Below, piece after piece: positions 6,092 through 13,091 of a stretch of DNA of 13,091 bases. The first letter of the stretch is position 1. Each line of letters opens with the position of its first letter. Under the pieces are notes generated by a model. It made no database searches. It was not told the origin of the DNA and saw nothing but the letters and a program-made list of their open reading frames with translations. The position numbers were made by a program, and so were the translations under genes. The stretch is from Synergistaceae bacterium (GTDB lineage: Bacteria > Synergistota > Synergistia > Synergistales > Aminobacteriaceae): NCBI GenBank assembly GCA_009778055.1, contig WRKN01000056.1, forward strand, positions 1 to 13,091, given 5' to 3'.

Positions 6092-7015
6092 ATGAGGAAG
6101 CTCCGGTACGTTTGCTTCTTTGTTCTGGCGCTGTGCGCGGCGCTTTTATTCGTATTGGCCGCGCCGTGGGGACACGCGGAGGCGGACTACGAAAAAGGCG
6201 TGGCGGCAAGAGCCGCCGGCGATTACGAAGAAGCGTTGAGCCAATGGATGGTGGTATCCGACGACCCGCGCAGCATGACGGCGATAGGCAGCTTGTACGA
6301 CTACGGCGAGGGGCTGCCCAAAGACGTGGCGAAGGCTGCGGAGTGGTATATGAAAGCGGCGGAAAATGGCGAATATCGCGCTATAGCCCAGCTCGCCAAT
6401 TTTTCCCTTACGGGCGCGGGCGGAGTCGAGCAAAACCCCGCGGAATGGCGCGGGCGATTGGAAGAAATCGAGGGCAGGGACGGTTACGCCGACTACATTC
6501 TGGCGTCTTTCTGTCTTAGCGGATACGGCGGCGAAAAAGACATAGAAAAGGCTTATTCCCTACTGGACGCGCTTGTCAACAGAAGAGGGTACTCCCAGCT
6601 CGCCGATGAGCTTAAACGCGCGGAGATCCTTTTGGCCGACAAGCGCGACGGGGTGTTGGACGCCGAAACCCTGATAAACGAGATGGGGCGCGACCGGGCA
6701 GCCTTCGAGGAAAGCTACAAAGACAGGCGCATCGTCGTCAACGGCTTGTTCAGAACCGCCGAACGCGTCAGCGATTACGGTTACGTCGTCAGGATAAGCG
6801 GCTCGCAGTCGCACACGATTCCCAGGGACAACATTCTGGCGGTTTTTTACGAACCGTCGCGCGCGGAGGAGCTGTCGTCGCTGAAACCGGGGACCCTTTT
6901 CAAATTCAGCGGAGTGTACGTGGGAGACCAGCCCTTCCCTCCCGGAGACCGCGCTTTCGTTCTGTTCGGCTGCGCGCTGATCGGCGCGCTTCCGGCGGAG
7001 GCTCAACTCCCTTAG
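6092..7015 (+). CDS. Secreted Sel1-repeat protein with C-terminal OB-like domain
   Basis: A 307-residue protein of unknown function. Residues 1-29 form a classic signal peptide (MRKLR, a hydrophobic core, then APWGHA), so export is expected. Residues about 30-160 carry Sel1/TPR-like helical repeats: AIGSLYDYGEGLPKDVAKAAEWYMKAAENG is split around 64-93, with weaker copies near 136-160. Residues about 205-280 (YKDRRIVVNGLF, then KPGTLFKFSGVYVG) resemble an OB-fold of the tRNA_anti-like kind. The start is uncertain: ATG at 6071 overlaps the metH stop as ATGA, but its AGGAG is only one base away. ATG at 6092 gives a better signal peptide, with AGGAG 12 bases upstream. Sel1 proteins usually act as protein-protein scaffolds, so an envelope role is likely. 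It is probably co-transcribed with metH, but no functional link to methionine is visible. Confidence 0.8.
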   Translation: MRKLRYVCFFVLALCAALLFVLAAPWGHAEADYEKGVAARAAGDYEEALSQWMVVSDDPRSMTAIGSLYDYGEGLPKDVAKAAEWYMKAAENGEYRAIAQLANFSLTGAGGVEQNPAEWRGRLEEIEGRDGYADYILASFCLSGYGGEKDIEKAYSLLDALVNRRGYSQLADELKRAEILLADKRDGVLDAETLINEMGRDRAAFEESYKDRRIVVNGLFRTAERVSDYGYVVRISGSQSHTIPRDNILAVFYEPSRAEELSSLKPGTLFKFSGVYVGDQPFPPGDRAFVLFGCALIGALPAEAQLP

Positions 7016-7025
7016 CGGGCTTCAG

Positions 7026-8774
7026 ATGACGTTATTGTTCGCCATAATCAGAGCTCTTTTCATACTGTTCGGCCTGTTTTTATTCGCCATGCTTTTGTTC
7101 CGGGACGCGAGAGGCCAGGCCGGAAGCCGGACGGCGCCGATTCGCGCGGCGCGAAAAACCGCCTGCCTTGTTTCGATAGCCCTGGTCTATCTTTTTTTTC
7201 GCGGCATAGGAGACCACGGTCTTCTGGATCCCATTGAGGGAATAAACGCCTCCGTCGCGCTGAACATGGCCATACATAGAAATTTCACGGCTCCCGTGGC
7301 GGACGGGCAGGTTTATCTTGGAAACAGCATGGGGTACTGGTGGCTCTCCGCGCTGTCTTTATCCGTTTTAGGCTGGTCGGAGTTCTCCGTGCGCTTATGG
7401 TCGGTTATCGGGGGCTTGGGAATGGCCGCCGCCGGTTGGTTTATAGCGCTGCGCACCGGCGGGGAACGCTCGGCAAACTATGCCGCCGTGCTCATAGGCT
7501 CGAGCCTCCTGGTCTACGCCGCGTCGCAGTTGGCTTCGCCCCACGCGCTTTACGCGTTTTGCGTCACAATGGGCTTGCTGGGGGCCATCTATGCTTTTCG
7601 CGACAAACGTTTTTTCATTTTGCTGCACGTTTCGGCTGTGCTGGCCTTTGTCGTTTACGGACCGGCGGGAGTTGTGCTGCCGTGGCTGAGCCTTTTGGTT
7701 CATGCCGTCCTGGCCGGACAGGAGCGTTTTTTCGCCAAAGCGCTGTTTTACTGGCCGGGCTTACTGGCCGCGGCCCTCATAGGCGGGGGATATATTTTTT
7801 TCCTCAAGGCCCGAAATCCGTATATCCTGACGCTTATGCGGCACAATATACCCGGCGAAACCTTTTATTCCTTTTCCTCGGTTCTCTGTTTCCTCGCGGT
7901 GGGTTTCATTCCGTGGCTGGGGGTGCTGCCCGGGGCCGTCAGCGACGCGATTCCGCCCCGCTGGTGGGTCATTCCTCCCGGCGAAAGGGAAAGGCAAAAC
8001 TCCCTTCTTTTTGCGTGGAGCGCCGTCTTCCTGTTCTTCGGGGCACTTTCCAGAGACGCTTTGCTTCTCGTCGCCCCGATCCCGGCGATGGGCGTACTTT
8101 GCGCGAATCGCCTCGCCCGGGCGGCGGAAAAGGGGGATTCGCGCTTTTTTCAGGACTTTGCCGCCCTGGAAATAGCGCTGCTTGTACCGTTTATTTTCGC
8201 AGGTTTGCCGTGGTTTTACGCGGGCGGCAACAAGGAGCTGCGGTACACGCTTATATCGGTAATCCCCTGGGCGGTCTTTTGCCTTCTGTTTCTCCTGGCG
8301 GGCTGGCAGTACGCAAGGACTCGTCAGCCTCGTAAATTGATGCTTCACATGAGTATGCTCTCCCTGTTTTCCCTCCTGCCGCTCGCCGGAATTTTCGATT
8401 TGATGGGGGAAAGGCTTTCGGTGCGGGATACCGGGCTTTACCTAAGAAATGAAATGAAGCAGGGCGACGTATTGCTTCAATACGCCCTGAACCATCCCTC
8501 GCTCTCCTTTTACGTAGGCAGGCCCGACCAGGCTCCCACGCTGGCCCACGTGGCCGTAAACCAGAAAATCCTCGGGCAGGCCATTGCGGAAGACGCGGAC
8601 CTGAACAGGATGTGGGAAGGGAGCGAACGCGTCTTCATGCTGATCGGACGGCACCAGGCCATTTTGACCCCGCTGCCGCGCGCTGTTTATAACTTACATG
8701 AAACCCGCGGCGTAATCGTCCTGAGCAACCAAAGCGGCAACGAACCCCCGCCCGCCACGGGAGCGAGCATGTGA
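7026..8774 (+). CDS. Polytopic membrane protein, divergent GT39/ArnT-like glycosyltransferase
   Basis: A 582-residue protein with about ten or more hydrophobic segments (for example 4-25, 45-60, 123-143, 150-168, 198-226, 243-261, 283-303, 326-343, 380-398, 408-428) and a soluble C-terminal region from about 465. The first loop has the layout of GT39/ArnT-type lipid-linked sugar transferases: LLDPIEGINASVALNM (67-81), NFTAPVADGQVYL (86-98) and YWWLSALSLSVLGWSEFSVRLW (from 104). In the family the first motif usually reads PDEGRYAE and the second EKPPLxYW. Here the Asp is Ile70 and the EKPP part is GNSM, so catalysis may differ or be absent. Such enzymes move sugars from polyprenyl carriers onto lipid or protein on the outer face of the inner membrane. 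It starts 10 bases after the Sel1 gene without a clear ribosome-binding site, suggesting coupling. Confidence 0.78.
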   Translation: MTLLFAIIRALFILFGLFLFAMLLFRDARGQAGSRTAPIRAARKTACLVSIALVYLFFRGIGDHGLLDPIEGINASVALNMAIHRNFTAPVADGQVYLGNSMGYWWLSALSLSVLGWSEFSVRLWSVIGGLGMAAAGWFIALRTGGERSANYAAVLIGSSLLVYAASQLASPHALYAFCVTMGLLGAIYAFRDKRFFILLHVSAVLAFVVYGPAGVVLPWLSLLVHAVLAGQERFFAKALFYWPGLLAAALIGGGYIFFLKARNPYILTLMRHNIPGETFYSFSSVLCFLAVGFIPWLGVLPGAVSDAIPPRWWVIPPGERERQNSLLFAWSAVFLFFGALSRDALLLVAPIPAMGVLCANRLARAAEKGDSRFFQDFAALEIALLVPFIFAGLPWFYAGGNKELRYTLISVIPWAVFCLLFLLAGWQYARTRQPRKLMLHMSMLSLFSLLPLAGIFDLMGERLSVRDTGLYLRNEMKQGDVLLQYALNHPSLSFYVGRPDQAPTLAHVAVNQKILGQAIAEDADLNRMWEGSERVFMLIGRHQAILTPLPRAVYNLHETRGVIVLSNQSGNEPPPATGASM

Positions 8775-8785
8775 CACCGGCGGGC
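8750..8785. terminator. Inverted repeat at the convergent gene ends, possible bidirectional terminator
   Basis: GCCCGCC (8750-8756) is complementary to GGCGGGC (8779-8785), leaving a loop of 22 bases that holds the stop codon of the plus-strand gene. The right arm reaches the first base of the minus-strand gene's stop codon. There is no proper T-run on either side, only TATTT on the plus strand, so this may slow transcription rather than terminate it. Confidence 0.3.
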
Positions 8786-10989
8786 TATTTGGTCAACACC
8801 CTTTCATGCGGGTCATACAGCTTGATTTCGCGCTCGCGCAGCTTTAGCAGGATTTCCTTGCGCAATTGGCCTGCGACCCGCAGCGGGCTTTCTTTCTTGC
8901 AGTCGTACCAGTAGTAGACGTCGAAATCGATCGAACGCAGAGAGAAATCCGCCAGGACTATGAAAGGCTCCTTTTTTTGGGTCGGATTCCGGTAATTTTT
9001 GACCGCCTCGGCCAGAACCGCCCCGGTCTCCTCCGGATCGCACCCGCCCGCTACGCGCACCTTGAAGCTGTTACGCTTCTTCGGTCCCGACTTCGTGTAA
9101 TTGATTATCTTGTGCTCCATGAAGTAGCTGTTCGGGAGCATGATTTCCGTGCCGTCGAAGGCGTACACACGCGTCGCGCGCGTACCGATCTCCTCGACGG
9201 CGCCGGCGGTTCCGTCGATTTCAATGATGTCGCCGTGCCTGAACGAGCGGTTGAAAAGGATCATCATGCCGCTTATCTGGTTGCTGAAGACGACCTTTGC
9301 GCCGAAACCCACAGCGAGGGTTACGGCTCCTCCGGCAAAGGCAAAAGCCGTCAGCGGAACGTTTATAACGTCCAGCGCCAGCATGAAGCCGAGTAAGGCA
9401 AATAAGTAAAACATAATACGCTGCAGCGCCATGAGAAAGGTGCTGTCGATGCTGCGCCTGTAGGCTACCGCGCGGACGGTGAGGCGCGAGAGGAGCGAAC
9501 TGACCAGAAGTCCGATTAACAGGGTCGAGACAGCCAGCGTCAGATCGTATGCCGTGACCTCGTAACCTTCCCCGCGCCAGAGAACCTTGCCTTTGTAGGT
9601 GTGTATTAAATCGCGGCCTATTTTCGCCGCTCGCCGCGCCAGGCGCACGTTGCCGATCTTCTCCTCCAACTCGTCCACGATGCCCGTGGCGAGCAGGCGC
9701 TGGGCGCGGATGGTCATCTCGGCTTTGGAGTACATGTGCATCTGAATTTCCGCGAAAACGTCAAGGATTTGATGCAGTATCCCGTCCGTCTCCGCATCCG
9801 CCCTGCGCGTCAGGGCTTCGACAATGAAGTAATTCGACTGGATATTTTCGAGGTTCTGCCGAATGAACTGCTCGTCTTTGTCAACCTGCTCCAGGACATA
9901 GCGCGTATCCGAGCGCGCGTTCCAGAGCGCCTCTCCCGCGGTCTCCCCGGTGAAGATATCATGCCGTGTTCTCCAAAGCGCCGTCATATTCAACAGAATC
10001 CTGGTCTCGATCATCAGCGCGTGCAGGCGAAGCCGCTCGGCGGTATATCCGGCGGCCAGCAGCGCGGTTTTTGCCCGCGCCGGCGAATCTCCGGCGCTTC
10101 TGTACAGAGCGGCCTGCCGCTGCAAAAAATCCTGCCTCAAAGACGCGTAGAGTTCCGGCTGCAAAATACCGGATATCTCCTCGCCGATCCTCGCGAGTCT
10201 GTCGATCGTTATTGGAAGCTCCGCCTCGCGCGCGGCTATGATTTCCTGAATCCCGGACAGTATCGGGTCAAGGTCTTCCTTCGTGAAACGTATATTTTCG
10301 CGCGTGTTTCCGAGCTGTTCCGCCATCCTTTCATAAACGCCCGCAACCGCTCGGCTGTAAGAAAGCTCTACCTCCATACGGACATAACCGAGGGACAAAG
10401 CGACGAAAATTCTCTCGGTCTCCAGTTGCTCCTCGGGATTGTTCGTGTTTTCCGCCGAGGAGGCGGCGAGCGCCCGCTGTTTAGCGTATTCGGCAGTCAG
10501 CGAATGGAGATTGTCCGCGTGCGCCTTGAGAGCGAGTCGGCAGGATTCCATGCTTTTCAGGAGGCGCGCGTACTCTTCGCGCAATTCGTCGTAGTACGTG
10601 ATGGAGAACGTGCCGGAGTGGCTGTCCTCACCAAATTTCGGGATGGTGATAGCGGGGGAAACATTCAGATTTTGCAGCGCGCTGAGATAGACCGTGTAGA
10701 GGTTTATCAGGTATTTGACAGCGTCGCGGCGGCTTTGCGCCTCGTCTGAAAGCTCGGCCACGCGCCTGCGGGTTTCTTCAACGCTCATGAGTTCGCCTAT
10801 CAGCTCGCGCGACTCCCGCATGATCCGCCCGTAACGAAGGGCCTCCGCCTCCGTCAGTATCCGCAGCGAGACGAGGCCGGCCAGGTCACCGGCATAGGAC
10901 GCTCCGCCGTGAAAGAGCGTAAAAAAGCACAAAAACGACAACAGCGCGAACGTCTTTAAGAATGACATTGAGGTATGCGCGTCGGGCAT
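8785..10989 (-). CDS. Large MscS-family mechanosensitive ion channel
   Basis: A 734-residue inner-membrane channel expected to open under hypo-osmotic shock. An N-terminal signal sequence (about 8-33, ending in GASYAG) is followed by a long helical, probably periplasmic region (about 35-465) rich in Glu, Arg and Leu. Three membrane segments lie near 483-504, 518-540 and 548-570. The last is the pore helix with the Gly/Ala pattern AGGAVTLAVGFGAKVVFSN. The MscS beta domain spans about 581-632 (FRHGDIIEIDGTAGAVEEIG, then DGTEIMLPNSYF), and the cytosolic alpha/beta domain runs to about 724. Small MscS proteins have about 290 residues, so this belongs to the long-periplasmic-domain group (MscK/MscM-like). 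The start is uncertain: ATG at 10989 overlaps the preceding gene by 34 bases and ATG at 10968 by 13, and neither has a clear ribosome-binding site. It is the last gene of a minus-strand operon. Confidence 0.9.
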   Translation of the reverse strand: MPDAHTSMSFLKTFALLSFLCFFTLFHGGASYAGDLAGLVSLRILTEAEALRYGRIMRESRELIGELMSVEETRRRVAELSDEAQSRRDAVKYLINLYTVYLSALQNLNVSPAITIPKFGEDSHSGTFSITYYDELREEYARLLKSMESCRLALKAHADNLHSLTAEYAKQRALAASSAENTNNPEEQLETERIFVALSLGYVRMEVELSYSRAVAGVYERMAEQLGNTRENIRFTKEDLDPILSGIQEIIAAREAELPITIDRLARIGEEISGILQPELYASLRQDFLQRQAALYRSAGDSPARAKTALLAAGYTAERLRLHALMIETRILLNMTALWRTRHDIFTGETAGEALWNARSDTRYVLEQVDKDEQFIRQNLENIQSNYFIVEALTRRADAETDGILHQILDVFAEIQMHMYSKAEMTIRAQRLLATGIVDELEEKIGNVRLARRAAKIGRDLIHTYKGKVLWRGEGYEVTAYDLTLAVSTLLIGLLVSSLLSRLTVRAVAYRRSIDSTFLMALQRIMFYLFALLGFMLALDVINVPLTAFAFAGGAVTLAVGFGAKVVFSNQISGMMILFNRSFRHGDIIEIDGTAGAVEEIGTRATRVYAFDGTEIMLPNSYFMEHKIINYTKSGPKKRNSFKVRVAGGCDPEETGAVLAEAVKNYRNPTQKKEPFIVLADFSLRSIDFDVYYWYDCKKESPLRVAGQLRKEILLKLREREIKLYDPHERVLTK

Positions 10990-11759
10990 GATTGAATCAA
11001 CTCGGATACGCGCAGCTCCCCCCTTATGCCGAAGCGGGTGATGGCGAAATCGTAGCGGGTAGGGTCATCCGGAGAAAAGGCGGCGAAGGCGTGCGTTATT
11101 TCGAGCGCGGTTTTAAGGTCGGCCTGCTTGCGCTCAGTCAGTCCCAATTGGCGGGCAATATTGTGAACGTGCGTGTCGGTGGGCATAACCAGATCCCTGG
11201 GCGAGAAAACCGTCCAGCCTCCGGGATCCACCTCGTCGCGCCTCGTCATCCATTTCAGGAACAGAAAAAGGCGTTTACAGGCGCTGCCGTCCCCCGGCGA
11301 GGGCAGCATAGAGAAGCCGCCCCGCGCCGGGGAGAGCGCGCGGGAAAAGATGTCGAGCGCCGGGAGCACAGAGCCTCCTTCTTTCAGGCAGCGCCGCATG
11401 AATTCCTCAAGAGAACCGTGAGAGCGAATGGTTTCCGAGACGCGCGCCAGCAGGTCAGCCATGTGTCCGCCGGTGGTGAACCGGTGTTTGAAATTTTTGT
11501 AGGCTTCATTCAGCGCGGGGCGCAAATCGAACGAATTTTGCGTCAAAAAGTCGCGAGGACGGGCCCCAAGAGGGGTTAACGCCTTTTCCACGCTTTTCAA
11601 TATCTGCCCCACCCGCCCGTAAGCCAGACATGAAGCGACGAGCCCCGCAATCTCACGATCCGGCGGCTCGTCGTAATTGTACAAAAACTCCAGAGGGTCG
11701 GGATGAACCAGCTCCCGCCTGTTGTAGACAAGGTAAAGCCCTTCAAGAAAAGCCTTCAC
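10956..11759 (-). CDS. TIGR02757 / DUF2400 family protein of unknown function
   Basis: A 267-residue soluble protein. It shows the hallmarks of the TIGR02757 family: LVHPDPLEFLYNYDEPPDREI (split around 17-37), LVASCLAYGRVGQIL (40-54), a central CKRLFLFLKWMTRRDEVDPGGW region, then MPTDTHVHNIARQLGLT and the C-terminal DPTRYDFAITRFGI. The family is widespread in bacteria and has no established function that I can state. The start is GTG at 11759: an in-frame TGA lies shortly upstream, and AAGGGA sits 13 bases before the start, rather far. It begins 24 bases after the malic enzyme stop, and its 3' end overlaps the mechanosensitive channel gene, so the three are likely one operon. The family call is firm. 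Confidence 0.88.
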   Translation of the reverse strand: MKAFLEGLYLVYNRRELVHPDPLEFLYNYDEPPDREIAGLVASCLAYGRVGQILKSVEKALTPLGARPRDFLTQNSFDLRPALNEAYKNFKHRFTTGGHMADLLARVSETIRSHGSLEEFMRRCLKEGGSVLPALDIFSRALSPARGGFSMLPSPGDGSACKRLFLFLKWMTRRDEVDPGGWTVFSPRDLVMPTDTHVHNIARQLGLTERKQADLKTALEITHAFAAFSPDDPTRYDFAITRFGIRGELRVSELIQSCPTRIPQCHS

Positions 11760-11783
11760 AATTCTGTAAACATCCCTTCATTT

Positions 11784-12956
11784 TTATACCCTGGCGACCC
11801 CTGTCCGGCGGGCCGCTAAAGCCACGGATTCGGCCACGGCGTCGCATACTCGCGAATCGAAGGCCGCCGGCATGATGCAGTCCCTGTCGAGCTCCACGTC
11901 GGAAACCAGCTTGGCCAGCGCGCGGGCAGCCGCTATTTTCATCTCGTCGTTAATGTCATAGGCCCGGACGTCGAACACTCCCCTGAAAATGCCGGGGAAG
12001 GCGAGCACGTTGTTGATCTGGTTGGGAAAGTCGCTCCGGCCGGTCCCCACTATGGCCGCCCCAGCGGCGTAGGCCTCGTGCGGCATTATCTCGGGAATCG
12101 GGTTCGCCATGGCGAAAATCACCGGATACCTGGCCATGCTTTTTACCATTTCCCGCGTGATGGTATTCGGCGCCGACACTCCAATGAGCACGTCAGCCCC
12201 TTTGACGACTTCGGCCAGGCTCCCCTTTTTCCCCTGCCTGTTCGTCAGAGTCGCAATCTCCTCTTTTACCGGATTCAGGCCGTCGCGACCGTAGTATATC
12301 GCGCCCGCGCGGTCGCACATCACCACGTCCTTTAACCCTACCGCCATGAGCAGCTTGGCGATGGCGACGCCGGCAGCCCCCGCGCCGCTGATGACGACTC
12401 TGATTTTTTCAAAGTTCTTTCCGACGACTTTCATGGCGTTGAACAGCGCCGCCAAGGTTACGACAGCCGTACCGTGCTGGTCGTCGTGGAAAATGGGTAT
12501 GTCACAGCGCTCTTTCAGCTTACGCTCGATATCGAAACAACGAGGCGCAGAGATATCTTCGAGGTTGACGCCGCCAAAACTGCCCGCCAGCAGCGTCACA
12601 GTATCGACGATTACGTCCACGTCCTGGGAACGGATGCACAAAGGAACCGCGTTTACCCCTCCGAACGTTTTGAAAAGAACGCACTTTCCCTCCATGACCG
12701 GCATCCCGGCCTCGGGGCCGATGTTCCCCAACCCAAGCACCGCGCTGCCGTCCGTCACAACGGCCACGGTGTTCCAGCGCCCCGTAAGTTCGTAACTCCT
12801 GGAGATATCTTTATGAATTTCGAGACACGGCTGAGCTACGCCCGGCGTGTATGCTAGGGCCAGATCCTCCTTGCTGGAGACGGATACCTTTGGAACGACA
12901 TCCAGCTTACCTCTCCACTGGTAGTGCAACTCAAGCGATTTTTCAGCGTAGTTCAT
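11784..12956 (-). CDS. NAD-type malic enzyme (oxaloacetate-decarboxylating malate dehydrogenase)
   Basis: A 390-residue cytosolic enzyme converting malate to pyruvate and CO2 with reduction of NAD(P). The length fits the small bacterial class without a phosphotransacetylase-like tail. Visible active-site parts are Tyr36 in AYTPGVAQPC, Lys91 in MEGKCVLFK, metal ligands in NLEDI (131-135) and FHDDQHGTA (157-164), a dinucleotide site GAGAAG (191-196), and NPIPEI (285-290). Asp215 in VVMCDRAG, at the end of the second Rossmann strand, favours NAD over NADP; this is inference from the fold. AGGAG at 12964-12968 is seven bases before ATG 12956. It is the first gene of the minus-strand operon and links malate or fumarate to the pyruvate pool. 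Confidence 0.94.
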   Translation of the reverse strand: MNYAEKSLELHYQWRGKLDVVPKVSVSSKEDLALAYTPGVAQPCLEIHKDISRSYELTGRWNTVAVVTDGSAVLGLGNIGPEAGMPVMEGKCVLFKTFGGVNAVPLCIRSQDVDVIVDTVTLLAGSFGGVNLEDISAPRCFDIERKLKERCDIPIFHDDQHGTAVVTLAALFNAMKVVGKNFEKIRVVISGAGAAGVAIAKLLMAVGLKDVVMCDRAGAIYYGRDGLNPVKEEIATLTNRQGKKGSLAEVVKGADVLIGVSAPNTITREMVKSMARYPVIFAMANPIPEIMPHEAYAAGAAIVGTGRSDFPNQINNVLAFPGIFRGVFDVRAYDINDEMKIAAARALAKLVSDVELDRDCIMPAAFDSRVCDAVAESVALAARRTGVARV

Positions 12957-13091
12957 TTTATCACTCCTAAGGTATTATATTATGCGTAGACCCCGGGCGT
13001 ACCGCTTTATAATCATACAGGTAGACAAATCGGCACAGGGAAATTCTTCCGATGTTTCTGACGGGAATAACAGCACAAAAATCTAAGGGAA
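12957..13091 (-). promoter_or_regulatory. Upstream region of the malic enzyme operon
   Basis: The minus strand carries TATAAT at 12979-12974, close to the ribosome-binding site at 12964-12968, which would leave a very short leader. A second AT-rich patch lies near 13005-13016. No convincing -35 element matches either, and I see no gene or recognisable operator in this stretch. Confidence 0.3.

Noticed and set aside
7340..8335. Plus-strand frame (331 codons) inside the GT39-like gene
   Set aside because: It is an out-of-frame shadow, Arg-rich, with no ribosome-binding site. The true frame shows clear membrane segments.
9736..10749. Plus-strand frame (337 codons) antisense to the MscS-family gene
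   Set aside because: It is a shadow of the channel's helical region. The minus strand has the signal peptide, pore helix and beta domain.

Overview
This window looks like a chromosomal stretch from an anaerobic or gut-type bacterium with a two-membrane envelope. It is mostly GC-rich, roughly 55-60% by hand count. The evidence for the cell type is a periplasmic mechanosensitive channel, secreted Sel1-type protein, split B12-dependent methionine synthase and small NAD-type malic enzyme. Synergistota is my best guess, but that is an inference from gene content and style, not a demonstrated placement.

Layout. (1) Positions 1-1832, minus strand: a three-gene set read right to left. It starts with a 45-residue very basic peptide gene (1832-1695), coupled by an ATGA overlap to a 313-residue protein carrying DHH and HADAD motifs (1698-757). 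After a 21-base gap comes a CRISPR-associated CARF gene of the TM1812/Csx2 type (735-1), cut by the window edge. The CARF gene is clearly AT-richer than everything else here. (2) Positions 1833-2164: a divergent intergenic region with candidate promoters for both directions and two short hairpins. (3) Positions 2165-8774, plus strand: metF, a stand-alone methionine synthase reactivation protein, a three-module metH, a signal-peptide Sel1/OB-like protein, and a polytopic GT39-like membrane protein, all tightly spaced. (4) Positions 8785-12956, minus strand: malic enzyme, then a TIGR02757/DUF2400 protein, then a large MscS-family channel, so the two blocks converge at about 8780. (5) Positions 12957-13091: the upstream region of the malic enzyme gene.

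How the genes work together. MetF makes 5-methyltetrahydrofolate. MetH uses it to methylate homocysteine through cobalamin. The separate reactivation protein replaces the C-terminal domain that this MetH lacks. The two downstream envelope genes are probably co-transcribed without a shared pathway. On the left, the CARF protein is expected to sense cyclic oligoadenylates in type III CRISPR immunity. The 313-residue protein beside it has phosphoesterase-like motifs in an unusual order, and with the small basic peptide it forms the most interesting candidate new system in the window. No CRISPR array and no cas effector or adaptation genes are visible.
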